64,000 bases of DNA. It comes from Clavaria fumosa (Eukaryota > Basidiomycota > Agaricomycetes > Agaricales > Clavariaceae). Each line of letters begins with the position of its first letter. Positions within the stretch are counted from its first letter, which is position 1. Of this stretch, positions 11,446 through 21,593 are shown in pieces. The notes beneath the pieces were generated by a model. It saw only the letters and a list, made by a program, of their open reading frames with translations. It did no database searches and was not told where the DNA came from. Both the position numbers and the translations under genes were made by a program. Location of the stretch: the NCBI GenBank assembly GCA_951802425.1, contig OX637794.1:3224001-3288000 (forward strand), written 5' to 3'.

Positions 11446-12609
11446 CTGTGCTGCCATGTCCACCTTATGGTTTGTGGCAGACAAGGGCAGCATTCTCTGT
11501 GTGGCAACTGCAGTGCCATACAGGGAATGCTGCTCTTGTCTGCCTTCAGGTGTCTGTATGAGCTTGACACCTGCAGAGGTATGTGGGTTTTATTACTATT
11601 CACACTTTTTACTGGTATGGTGCTCGTTCATGTTGCTTTTCAGAATGTTATGTGAAGAGGGTGGCCGTATGGGCCTTTTGGTTTGGTGGCAGCTTATATG
11701 CAGGCTGGCCCCAACCAACCCTCATTCATACCTGCACCTGGGGTGGCCAAATGGGCCAAGGATGTGAGTGTGGTCTATTATGCAAGACAACCTCCCCCAA
11801 CCCCATCTTTGTAAGTTTTTTTGTGCTATCTGCTGCTCATACCTTGGGGTTGCCATATGGGCTCTGGGATGGACTGCTGACTGCCATGTGGTTAGCGTCC
11901 TCCCACCCTAGTTTCTTACAGATCATCTTATCTACTTGAGACTGGGGACTCTTGCTTTGGTGAAGTGGGGCTTGCCTAGATTGCAGTGCCCCCTTTGCAA
12001 TGAAGCACATATTATCATATGAATGGCTTGTCGGAGGTGGATTTGGCCACCCATCCTCTGATGTAAATGCCAGACATGTTTTTCTTTTGATTTGTTGTAA
12101 TTAATTTGTACTTGTGGATTAGCTTTGACAAATGAATATGGTATAAGAGATCACCCTGAATCTATTGCAGTTTATCTCCCCTAACCCTAACCCTAAGTGG
12201 GCCAGCAGCATCCTTTCAAATAATCTCAAGTGTCAAATCATCCTATGTTCTGCTGTCCATGTGCAATAAGTCATAAAGTGATCCCTGGCTCATGCTCAAG
12301 AGCCCCAGGGTGTATATGATGTAGAAACTGGTAGGTAAATACAAGGAGAGGAGGGCAGGTAAACACAAAGAGACTACTATAGACACAAGTAAATGAAAGA
12401 ATGTTTGAGTGTGATGGCTCTGTCAGTGCTGACACCACCCCTTCTCAACACTCATCACCCTCTCTGAGATGCCTTCCCCAGCCTTGGATATGTTCTTGTT
12501 GTGCCCTTGTAGTTACAGATACAGTAGTCCTTCCTTCTCTGAACATGTCTTCACACCTTGTTCCCCTCTGTCCAATCATTGTACTTGCCCTGCCCTGGTA
12601 GTTATGGAT

Positions 12610-13290
12610 ATGAGTTGCAGATCCAGAGTTGTGGTCACAGTGTGACTGTCACACCCGGGATCCTGGGCACAGCCACAAAATGATATAATCCCAAGGTGAG
12701 ATGACAGACTCACATGCACAACTTCTACAATGCAAGAATATCTGAGCAATACTAATATGCAGAGTTGGTCACAGTGTGACTGTCACACCCGGGATCCCAG
12801 GCACAGCCACAGAGTGATATAATCCCAAGGTGTGATAACAGACTCACATGCACAACTTCTACATTGCAAGGATATCTGAACAATACTAATATGCAGAGTT
12901 GGTCACAGTGTGACTGTCACACCTGGGATCCCAGGCACAGCCACAGAATGATATAATCACAAGGTGTGATAACAGACTCACATGCACAACTTCTACAATG
13001 CAAGGATATCTGAACAATACTAATATGCAGAGTTGGTCACAGTGTGACTGTCACACCCGGGATCCCAGGCACAGCCACAGAGTGATATAATCCCAAGGTG
13101 TGATAACAGACTCACATGCACAACTTCTACATTGCAAGGATATCTGAACAATACTAATATGCAGAGTTGGTCACAGTGTGACTGTCACACCTGGGATCCC
13201 AGGCACAGCCACAGAATGATATAATCACAAGGTGTGATAACAGACTCACATGCACAACTTCTACATTGCAAGAATATTTGAACAATAACA
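12610..13290 (-). repeat. 134-bp satellite, five tandem copies
   Basis: Inverse of the array at 4510-5330. CAGACTCACATGC recurs at about 12706, 12840, 12974, 13108 and 13242 with the same 134-base period. One unit is missing compared with the left arm. Confidence 0.88.
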
Positions 13291-13919
13291 ATACATTCTC
13301 CTTTAGAACACATATTCAAAGTGGATTTGAATACTCTTCAGAAAGGATATTAAGGCCCATCCTTTTCCAAAGAATATCCTGACTCAGTTGACAACCACAT
13401 TTCACTCTAGTTTATAATGGCTCCATTGCATATTTGATTGGTACATTTGCTTCTACCCTTTGAAGACCTATTGGAAGGCATATTGGTTTTCATCTCACCC
13501 AACTATGTTAAGTTGTCATGGAGGAGTCTCAGATGATAAGGAGTCTCAAATGATGCAGATGACCTTGTAATTTACATGTCTATCAAATAGCACATCTGAT
13601 CTTTGCTTCCTAATCTTGTGCATATGCTTTATCCCCAGCTTTTTTGATCTAATTTGTCATGTAAGTGAGAGAAATGTTTGAATAGGGTGCTTCAGACCCT
13701 CTACACTGGTTCCTAAAATGGGTGTCAGCCAGCCCTTTTGAAAGGGCATCATCATTACCATGGGATCCCTGTATGCCTGGCAGGATTTTGGTATATCAAG
13801 TTGATCGGCCAAGCCTATAAAGCTATATCTCGGCCGACGATCGGCTGGGCCCATAAAAAGGGCATCAGTCAAAATCGGCTGGGCCTTTTGGATAGGGGGT
13901 GGGTGTGCTGAAGGGGGTG

Positions 13920-13962
13920 AGACTACGGAGACGCTGCTGAGGAAGATGCCCCCGTCCAGATG
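13920..13962. repeat. 43-bp inverted copy of the left flanking gypsy DNA at the right junction
   Basis: These 43 bases are the exact reverse complement of 3846-3888, which is gypsy pol and not element sequence. They sit between the right element end (GGGGGTG) and the right target duplication (GTAGTCT at 13963). A simple cut-and-paste insertion does not make this. Copying past the element end during fold-back or template-switch repair would. Confidence 0.88.
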
Positions 13963-16180
13963 GTAGTCTGGCCTTCGCGAGAGGGTATCGGCTTTGGTGT
14001 TGCTTTTGCCAGTCCGATACTTGATCTCGAAGTCGAAACTTTGGAGTTCTCCATACCAGTGTATCTGTCGTGGCTTCAGTTTTTGGGGCTTTCTGAAGTA
14101 CTGCAGGTTGGCGTGGTCCGTCCAAATCTTGAAGGTCTCATCCACTCCCACGAGGTACGCTCTCCACTCTCTTAAAGCCCTGATGACCGCGAGGAGCTCT
14201 TTATCATAGACGTCATAATTTTTCTCAGCAGCTGTGAGGGCCTTGGAGATGTAGTCGACCGGTCTCCAGGTTCCATCAGGCTGTTGCTGTGAAAGAACAC
14301 CACCTGTCACGAGGTTACTCGCGTCCGTTTCTACCTTCCACTTGCCCATGTCCTGGGGTAGGGCGAGGACCGGGGCTGAGACGAGCGCTCCTTTCACATC
14401 CAGGAAAGCCGTGACCTGTTCGCTCTGCCAACACCAGGGGACGTTGCCGGTGAGCTTAAACAGGGGTTTGGCTCGCATGGACAGATTGGGGATGAATCTC
14501 CGCAAGTGGTTGACCATTCCCAGGAAGCGTTGGAGTTCTTTGATGTTTTGGGGTACGGGCCAGTTTCGGATGGCTTCCGCCTTGGCCGGGTCATGCTCGA
14601 GGCGATTGTGCGAGAGCCTAAGCCCAAGGTAGAACACCTCAGCCTTCTCGAACTCACATTTACTTAGCCGGAGACACAGCCCATTCTCGCAGAATCTCTG
14701 CAGGACTCGGTCCATCCAGTAATGGTGGGTCACGAGGTCATCCGCGAAGATGATGATGTCATCAATATACGCGAGGACATGTCCGCCGGCAATCTCCTCT
14801 CTCAGAATGTGGTTCATGAATCTCTGAAAGGTCGCAGGGGCATTCTGGAGTCCGAACCACATTACTGTAGGTTCGAACAAACCTCGTGAGGTTAAGAACG
14901 CGCATCTCTCCTGGTGCCCCTCCCACAGCCTCATAGATGGAAATCCCCCCTTCACATCGATTTTGGAGAAGATCCTGGCTCCACGCAGCTTGTCTACACA
15001 GTCGTGGATGCGTGGCAGTGGGAACTTATCTTTGATCAGAAATGAATTGAGGCGTGAATAGTCGATGATCGGTCGGAGTTTGTCCTTTTCTCACTTGAAA
15101 AAGAATGGACTGGCATAGGGCGATTTGGAAGGTCTTATTCTCCCTGATGTGAGCTGTTCATCAATCCACCTGTTCATCTCAATCATCTCTTCTCTAGTCA
15201 GCAAGTATAGCTTGGAGGATAAGTGGCCTGGGTCCTCACGGAACTCGATCTTGATGTCAAAGTCAGGTCGCGGCTTGGGTAATACATCCCACTTTGCTTC
15301 GCTGAAGACCATTGGGTATAGCGATGGCCAGTCGGGCATGTCTCCAGAGTCCGAAAAGCGGATTTCCATAGTTGTTTGTAGTGCATTATCCCATATACTG
15401 CCTTTCGGGTAGGCCCAAGGACTCGCGAGGCGCGGGTCGAAGTGGCAGCTTTGGGGGCAGCATTTGAAGGAGACCTTCCCTAGTGGCCAATCAATCTCGG
15501 GGTTGTGTTTGGATAGCCAGTCATGCCCCAAGATGATCTTGTGCGATTTGGCAGCTCCGAGCAAGAAGTGTATTCATTCTTGGTGGTCCCCTATTGTTAG
15601 CAGGAGGTCGATACCATAGTGGATCGGTCCGTTCTTGTTTGCCGAGCCGTCCACATTATACACTTTGATCGGGTTTTGTAGTGGGACGGGCTCCAGTCCA
15701 AGTTCCTTACACCAGGCCAGGTCCATAAAACAATTGGTACAACCTGAGTCGATCAAGACCTTAATGCCTCCCCATTCAGCCGTAGTCAGAGTCTCAAAGT
15801 GCGCCGGTAAGGTCAACTCTCTCTTCTGTCTCTTTGGTTTCTCTTCTGCGACTTTTGTCATTCTGTTGTCCTCAAGTTTGTTCGCGCTCCGAGCGTGTCT
15901 CCGTTGCAAGATCGTATATTTTGGTATACTTGCTATGGGTACAGGGGTGGGGGCGGGAACGTTGCTTGTACTATTACAGAGACGCGAGTTCGGACTCACT
16001 GTGTCTCTTCTCCAAAACCCTGCTCTTGGGTGGGAGCCGGCAGGAGCTGTTGTTGTTGTTGCTGGGCCTGCAGGGCACCAGCCATCTGTCTCTCTCTCTC
16101 GTATATCACAAGCCTGTCGCAGAGCAGCGCAAGTTTGTTCTCATATTCTTCCACCTCCACTGGGCCAGGGACCATCGCGC
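13963..16180 (-). pseudogene. Ty3/gypsy pol, 5' part: protease, reverse transcriptase, RNase H
   Basis: Read on minus: the protease motif (LIDSGCTNCF) lies near 15750. The reverse transcriptase runs from IEFREDPGHLSSKLYLL to the catalytic YIDDIIIFADD near 14760. RNase H follows, with WKVETDASN, KNYDVYDKELLAVI and the ending NTKADTLSRRPDY at 13970. Two in-frame TGA codons break it: one after IGDHQE at 15576-15574 and one after SPFFFK at 15093-15091. In each case the family usually has Trp (TGG), so both look like G-to-A changes. The chain resumes in the integrase part at 3888 once the palindrome is removed. No part of this copy is functional. Confidence 0.92.
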
Positions 16181-16704
16181 GAACCTGCGGCCTCAGGACA
16201 TAGGGTCGCGAGTCCGGGAGGTGGCAGTTTCGGGCGATGTGACCCACCTGGCCACAGGAGCCCGCGTCTGGTCCACGATCATCCTGTCACCAGCACCAGC
16301 AGGACGGGGCATGATCTGAGGAGCAGGGGCGCGTTGCTGCTGCTGCGGGACGGAGGGGAAGCGAGGCGCGGGTCGCGGGGGGTTCGGGTTCGGATAGCAC
16401 GGGGGTGTCGGCAGCAGTCGCAACTGTTGGAACTGAGGCGGGGCCGGGCGGCTGGCGTTCTGCTCGTGGATGATCGCATCAAGCCGTCGTTGCTGAGCGT
16501 CCAGGGTCTCGACCAGATGCTTCCACTGGGCATAGGTGAGTGGCATGGGGTTGACGTTGTAGACCCGCGTGGTCAGCCTCCGGTTGAGATTCGTCTCCAG
16601 CCAGTGGATTAACACGTCAGAGTCATCGACCAGATCCAGCTCTGCCTTGCACATCAACGTTTCGAATAGGGTGAAGAACTCCGCGGCTTCTAGCGCTCCC
16701 TGTT
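16181..16704 (-). pseudogene. Ty3/gypsy gag, 3' part
   Basis: Capsid C-terminal half and linker: EFFTLFETLMCKAELDL, then WKHLVETLDAQQRRLD, then a Pro/Gln-rich linker. The zinc knuckle end (CGQVGHIARNC) reads in another frame near 16250, so there is at least one frameshift. The first Cys of the usual CCHC knuckle is not visible in that frame. Leaving out the 38-kb element joins this directly to the gag 5' part at 55075 (LKQG followed by ALEAAEFF). Confidence 0.85.
16698..16704. repeat. Target site duplication of the 38-kb element (left), CCCTGTT
   Basis: CCCTGTT precedes the terminal CACACCCTTCAGC and recurs at 55068-55074 after the other terminus. Removing the element with one copy restores the gag frame, which confirms the boundaries. 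Confidence 0.9.
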
Positions 16705-17166
16705 CACACCCTTCAGCGTACCCAAACCCCATCTTATAGGGCCAGCCCATTTTGACTGGTGGCCATCTTATAGGCCCAGCCGAGCGTCGGCCAAGATATT
16801 ACATAATAGGCTGGGCCGAGATCTTAGGTCACCCAAAATTGGTAACTAGAGGTTCAGATGACTTGATATGCATGGGGCCTTTAAAATAGGCTTGGCCCAG
16901 GTCAGTAGGGCTTGGCTCAGAATAATATTCTTCAACCTGCATTCCAGGTCTAATATCACTACCTTACATCTGGTAGCACCCGTATTATGATTTTCCAGCC
17001 CTAATGCACTGCTCACTCATCTAAATTACCAGATACTGTAGTAATACCAATGTACCTGAGCAAGAAGAGCTTAGCCCAGACAATTATTCTGCATCCAACA
17101 TCCTATATCAAATGTCCCCTTATTTAATATGACACCCTACAATAAATTGTTCATTATTGAATGTTA

Positions 17167-17239
17167 GGTGTGACATGTCACAGTGTGACTAGCGTTGAAG
17201 TACTTCATCGCCTGTCACATTGTGACACATTGTCACACC
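17167..17239. repeat. GAAGTACTTC hairpin repeat, copy 1
   Basis: Near-palindrome of 73 bases: GGTGTGACATGTCAC at one end, GAAGTACTTC at the centre and TTGTCACACC at the other. It is mirrored in the right inverted repeat at 54533-54605. Confidence 0.85.
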
Positions 17240-18640
17240 TGAAATCTGGGTTAACTGCTTAGGTCACCCAAAAACTAAATCTAGAAATACAGATAACTTG
17301 ATATTGTGGGTGCCCTTAAAATAGGCCCAGCCAAAGCCTACATTCTTGACTGTATATCCAAGCTCAATACTCTTGCATATGCTAGCTCCATATTCTTGTA
17401 TAAGTAGCACTGTTGCTCTTATTTTATCAGCAGCAGAACATGATTTGTGAGGTAGATCATCAGAAGTTAATTCAGCTGCATTTCAGGTTCTATACTACTA
17501 TCCTAAATATGAAACAACTTGCTGCAATGGTATTGTCTATAATCTCATCTTCACCACCTCAATAAACCACTCACCCATCTGGACTACCTGATATGAATAT
17601 GCCTTTACAAAGGGCTCAGCTGAGATGGTCATTCTCAGGTCTGCATTTCATGTCAAATATCCCTTCCTTGCAGATCAAAATCATGAATCCTGAGCAACCC
17701 TATTGTTATTATTCCAACCCCAATGAGCCACCCATCTGGATTTCTTCATTTGAATATGCCCTTCCCAAGGGGTTCCCAGATGGTTTTACTTCACTCAACA
17801 TAGCCTTCTTTCTATGTTCCCAGTCACAGCAGACACCTCTGGAGGTTGATTATTTGATATTAATACCTCTTCATGAAGGGCTTGACTCAGTATTCTCCAA
17901 GCCTAATCCCATGTTAAATATGCTCTACCTGCATATCATAACATTTCAATAATGATCATATAATGTTATTTCTAGCCCCAATGAACTGCCCACTCATCTG
18001 GACCACCTGATATTAAGATGCCTTTACAAAGGGCTTAGCCTGGATGGTTATTCTTCAGTCTACATAACTTCAAATATCCCCTCTCTACAAGTATTGAACA
18101 ATCTGCATATGGAAACAATCACCATTATTATTTCAGTCACAATGAATTGCCTCTTACGAAATGGGCAAGCATACTGCATCAGTATCCCCTTCTTGTATAT
18201 CTTAAACCACCTTTGCAAATGCTAACACCCTTGTCTTCATTTCTACAGCATTGATCAACTCCCATTCATTTACACCCCCTCATATTAATACATTGTTATC
18301 AGCAGCTTTACCCAGATAGTTACTCTCAATAGATTCACTCAATTTGAGAATAATATGAAGGAACCAACATACTAGGTATGCCTTGAGATGTCTCTTGTAT
18401 TTCCTATGATATTTGTTTGACAAGGGGTAGATTTTAAACAATGAAAACCTGTCAAAGTAAAGTTCTATATCATAGATTTAAACAATGTTCTAATTCAAAG
18501 ACATTGGATTGCCATTTCTCAAGATACTGATCCATTTGATTGTCCTTTCTGAAATGCATGGATATGAAAACTTAATCTACAATGTGCATTATTCACACTT
18601 GTAGGGCTATGAAATCAATAAATATACATTTGTCAAAAAG
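17240..18640. other. Subterminal region without a supported gene
   Basis: Degenerate repetitive text in which TTTACAAAGGGCTYAGC-like motifs recur every 100-300 bases (about 17606, 17877, 18023). A 119-codon open frame at 17593-17952 exists unchanged in both arms, but it is built from the same repeats and I do not call it a gene. Confidence 0.55.
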
Positions 18641-18642
18641 AA

Positions 18643-20589
18643 CTACCGCCTTTTTGCCCTGGGTCTTAGCACCCGCTGCTTTGCCTCCATGGATGCTTTC
18701 CTCTTGCTTTGTGTTCGGTATGAAAGATGAGGCTCCTTCTCATCTCTGGCTCTTTTCTTCTTCAGCGAGCCAAACTGCTGATCATTCTCCACCTCACTCT
18801 CCACTTGCAATTGATCCCTCTGCCTCTCCTGCACCTCCTCCAGTATATTTAAATTGGCCATCTCATATGATTGTCCACCAATATCGTCATCAGTGTCCTC
18901 TTCATAATTGGCACTGTCTTCATCTGTAGTGTCCTCGTCATCACCAGCATGGTCTTCATCAGTGTCTTCTCTATCACTGTTATTGACTGGTTTCTCTGAA
19001 CTGGATCTGACTCACATTAGTCAATGATATTTTCAGGTGAGAAAAGATCTTACACTTCAGAGACAAGCCAGATATGCTTAGCTGTTTGACACAGCCTTGA
19101 CACTTCATTGTCAGTATCTTGTGTATGACTCTTGTCTGCATCCCTTAAGGCCTTCCCTCTCCTATGGGTGGGTAGAATCAGTCTTGAACTCAAGGACCCT
19201 TTGACCTAGAGTTTGTCGATGGTGGAGGAAGGAACAAAGCCTTCTCACATCTGCTGATTGCATTTTTGAGGGCTCACGGATGTGTACTCCTTTAGGAATG
19301 TATTGTGCTTGTATAAAGGCACTTGGGTTGTCAGATATTTGCAGCCATGGAACAGCAGCCTTCTTGTTGTTACTTTTCTTGCCTACAAAATACAACATTT
19401 TTTCAATTTATGAAATAATGAAATGTGAAAAGCTTACGGTATGCAATAGTAAAACATGATCTCAAGATCTCCTTGAGCTGAGCCAAGGGAAGTGCCAACT
19501 CTAGAGGTAGTAATGGCCAACCATCCTTGTCTTTTGCAAGATCCCATGGGACGCTTGTATCTGTTCTCTTAGAGAGAAGCACAGCATCCCAATCATCATT
19601 TTGTGGCCTTGTTGCATCCTCTGAACTCAGATTAGAGCTCTTCTTAGACACAATTGTACAGAGCACACTTACTGTTCCACATATCCCCTAAATACTCATC
19701 CCATTTTTGCCAAACAACATCTCCTGTCTGTTGAAACACATCCTTGAACCCAGCAGTGGAGGGTCCTGGCGTCTGGACTCTAAGAGAAATTCAAGAACAT
19801 ATGCATTAGTCAGGAATGTAGAACACCTCATAGAAAACACTCACTTTGCCTTCTTGATCTGCCCTTTGTCATCTTGCCAACCAGCCAACATAAAAATCTC
19901 TACTCCCATCTGCTCTTTGGCCAACCGGGAAAACTCCAAAGCATTATGCATAAACTTTCGCAAAGCCAATCTTACAGTAAAGGAAACAGCTGACATAAGT
20001 TGCAAATGAATAACATGCAGAGATTCACTCACTCTCTTTGAATATTAGACGGTACAGGCTCTGTATTCCACTTCTCAGCCAAGCCTTCATATTCAAGCCG
20101 TTCCTGTGTTGACAACTCCTGGCAAATTTGAGTCCTGGCTCGACGGTATGCGGATAAGAAGTCTATTGTGCCTCTCTCAGCCTTTGAGAGCTCTTCTGCG
20201 CGGGCATTGATTTTTTCCTTCTCATGCTGCTCAACAACACTCTGGAAGGTCCACCTTTTGCGTTTCCAAATATTGAGGCCTGGCCTTTGACCTGGCTCAG
20301 AATCAGAACCATTATCCATTCCTGCCCCAACCCTGCGATGGTTATGCAGCCAGTTGCGAATTTTCTGCAGAAGGAAAGCATCAAATCATAAGTGAATCAG
20401 ATGTGTGAAGTTCTGCTTTACCTGGTTTAAGCCATCAGGGGGATGTTCCTGCATAGCTTCAGCCAGGTCTCGGATTTGTCTCTTGATCTCCTTGACAATA
20501 CTAGCACGTTCCTTGGTGTCTGCCTTCCCATATGCTTCCAGGCTGCCTTTGAGAAGTTCAACATAAGCAGGGGTTGTCCACTTGGTCAT
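18643..20589 (-). pseudogene. Gene A, left copy (frameshifted), unknown TE-associated protein
   Basis: Seven-exon gene with short GT-AG introns, duplicated in the right arm at 51184-53129. The protein would start MTKWTTPAYVELLKGSLEAY. The helix KIRNWLHNHRR at exon 2 looks like a homeodomain-type recognition helix (resemblance only). A conserved middle follows (WTFQSVVEQHEKEKIN, ALEFSRLAKEQMGVEIFMLAGW, VQTPGPSTAGFKDVFQ), then an acidic C-terminal part (TDEDHAG region) and a basic end. Compared with the right copy this one has one extra base near 19176, inside FKT(V/D), which shifts the frame and truncates the last third. The start is the first Met, shared with the right copy. I do not recognise the family. 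A DNA-binding helper for transposition is a guess from the helix and its place in the inverted repeat. Confidence 0.72.
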
Positions 20590-20711
20590 TTACTTGAGGA
20601 TTGTGAGGAGGCAATACGCAGGATGTAGGTAGAAGTAAGAGAACGATGATTCCAACATGTGATGTTGATTGCTTCAAAGACGCAAGAAGTATTTCGAAGT
20701 CACGTGCTGTC

Positions 20712-20781
20712 GGCGTTACATGTCACTATGTGACCTGCGTTGAAGTACTTCAACGCTGGTCACATAGTGACTTGTCACACC
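20712..20781. repeat. GAAGTACTTC hairpin repeat, copy 2
   Basis: GGCGTTACATGTCAC ... GTTGAAGTACTTCAAC ... TTGTCACACC, about 70 bases, at the inner edge of the left inverted repeat. The corresponding place in the right arm (51044-51061) has lost the middle of the hairpin. Confidence 0.88.
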
Positions 20782-21008
20782 CCTTTCAAAGTGAATTGGT
20801 ATTACCAACCAAGTCAAATGTAGAGGAAGGGTGGTTCCAGACTAAGAATTGATACCTCTGTATCATTGCTTATTGAGTTTTCAACAGGGGTGTGCTATTG
20901 GGTAATTTTTGGAGATCTTTATACTCCCTAGAATCTTACTCCTAAGCCATTCTGTGAAGTGATGGACAAATTGATCAAAGGCCACAGATTTGAGTTTCTT
21001 ATCAGTCA

Positions 21009-21076
21009 GCGTTACATGTCACTATGTGACCAGCGTTGAAGTACTTCAACGCAGGTCACATTGTGACTTGTCACAC
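21009..21076. repeat. GAAGTACTTC hairpin repeat, copy 3
   Basis: Same arrangement as copy 2, with CAGCGTTACATGTCAC at the left and TTGTCACACC at the right. It heads the second tandem unit. Confidence 0.88.
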
Positions 21077-21593
21077 CCCTTTCAAAAAAATCAAAGTGCA
21101 TTGGTATTACCAACCAAGTCAAATGTAGGGAGGGTGGTTCCAGACTAAGAATTGAGACCTCTGTATTGTTGCTTATAGAGTTTTCAATGGGGATGTGCTA
21201 TTGGGTAAATTTTGAAGATCCTTATACTCCCTAGAATCTTACTCCTAAGCCATTCTGTGAAGCGATGAATAAAACGATCAAAGGCCACAGATTTGAGTTT
21301 TCTTACCAGACCAGTACCCTGTGATATTTTCTAGACATTATTCCATACCGAAATCAACAATGGAGAACTTACCATCCCTCTACATCCTTGATGGCTTAAC
21401 TTGCTTCACTTTTTCTATCCGGCCCTTCGCCAATCGGGTTGTCGCGCAATTTCTAGAGTTTGGCTGTTGTTCCAAGAGACCCTTATGACCTGGTTTGCAC
21501 ACATATGGGGTGAGGTGTATGCAAATCGTACGCTTTGGTTCACGGTGATAAGGCTCAAAATCAAAAAAGCTAGAGAAATCAATTTAGGAATAT

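Larger units (their letters stand above)
3889..13919. mobile_element. 10-kb near-palindromic DNA element with KDZ-like termini, non-coding
   Basis: The sequence from 3889 inwards is repeated in inverse from 13919 inwards for about 5 kb per arm, leaving a spacer of roughly 100 bases at about 8839-8935. The ends (CACCCCCTTCAGC) and the following GGCCCAGCC- and GGCCGAGATAT-containing stretch resemble the ends of the 38-kb element at 16705. Both make 7-bp duplications, so the two probably share a transposase. I find no credible gene. The long open frames in the arms fall in a GC-rich minisatellite. The arms differ in satellite copy number and minisatellite length and by scattered substitutions, so they are not one read folded back. 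A nonautonomous fold-back relative of the KDZ element is the best reading. Confidence 0.75.
8936..13919 (-). repeat. Right arm of the 10-kb palindrome
   Basis: This is the inverse copy of 3889-8838 with the same order of parts. Differences seen include five rather than six satellite units, a longer minisatellite, and base changes near the end such as the AATGATGAT/AATGATGAT-flanking position around 13746 against 4052. Confidence 0.85.
16705..20803 (+). repeat. Left terminal inverted repeat of the 38-kb element
   Basis: Inverse of 51013-55067. The outer 2 kb holds no credible gene but has many spaced GGCCCAGCC/GGGCTTGGC-type motifs and one hairpin. The inner half holds gene A. Several differences between arms are CG against CA or TG. 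Confidence 0.92.
20712..21310. repeat. Tandem duplication of a ~297-bp unit headed by the hairpin
   Basis: Unit 1 (about 20712-21008) and unit 2 (about 21009-21310) share hairpin, CCAACCAAGTCAAATGTAG, GGTGGTTCCAGACTAAGAATTG, and CTAGAATCTTACTCCTAAGC. Inverse partial copies lie at 49500-49690 and 49691-49750. The unit seems to be 3'-flank DNA of element genes. Confidence 0.85.

Noticed and set aside
3889..13962. The palindrome as a simple assembly fold-back error.
   Set aside because: Arms differ in satellite count, minisatellite length and single bases, and a target duplication is present. Long-read proof is still wanted.
17593..17952. 119-codon open frame, identical in both arms.
   Set aside because: It is composed of the degenerate subterminal repeats. 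Its identity between arms only reflects their common origin.
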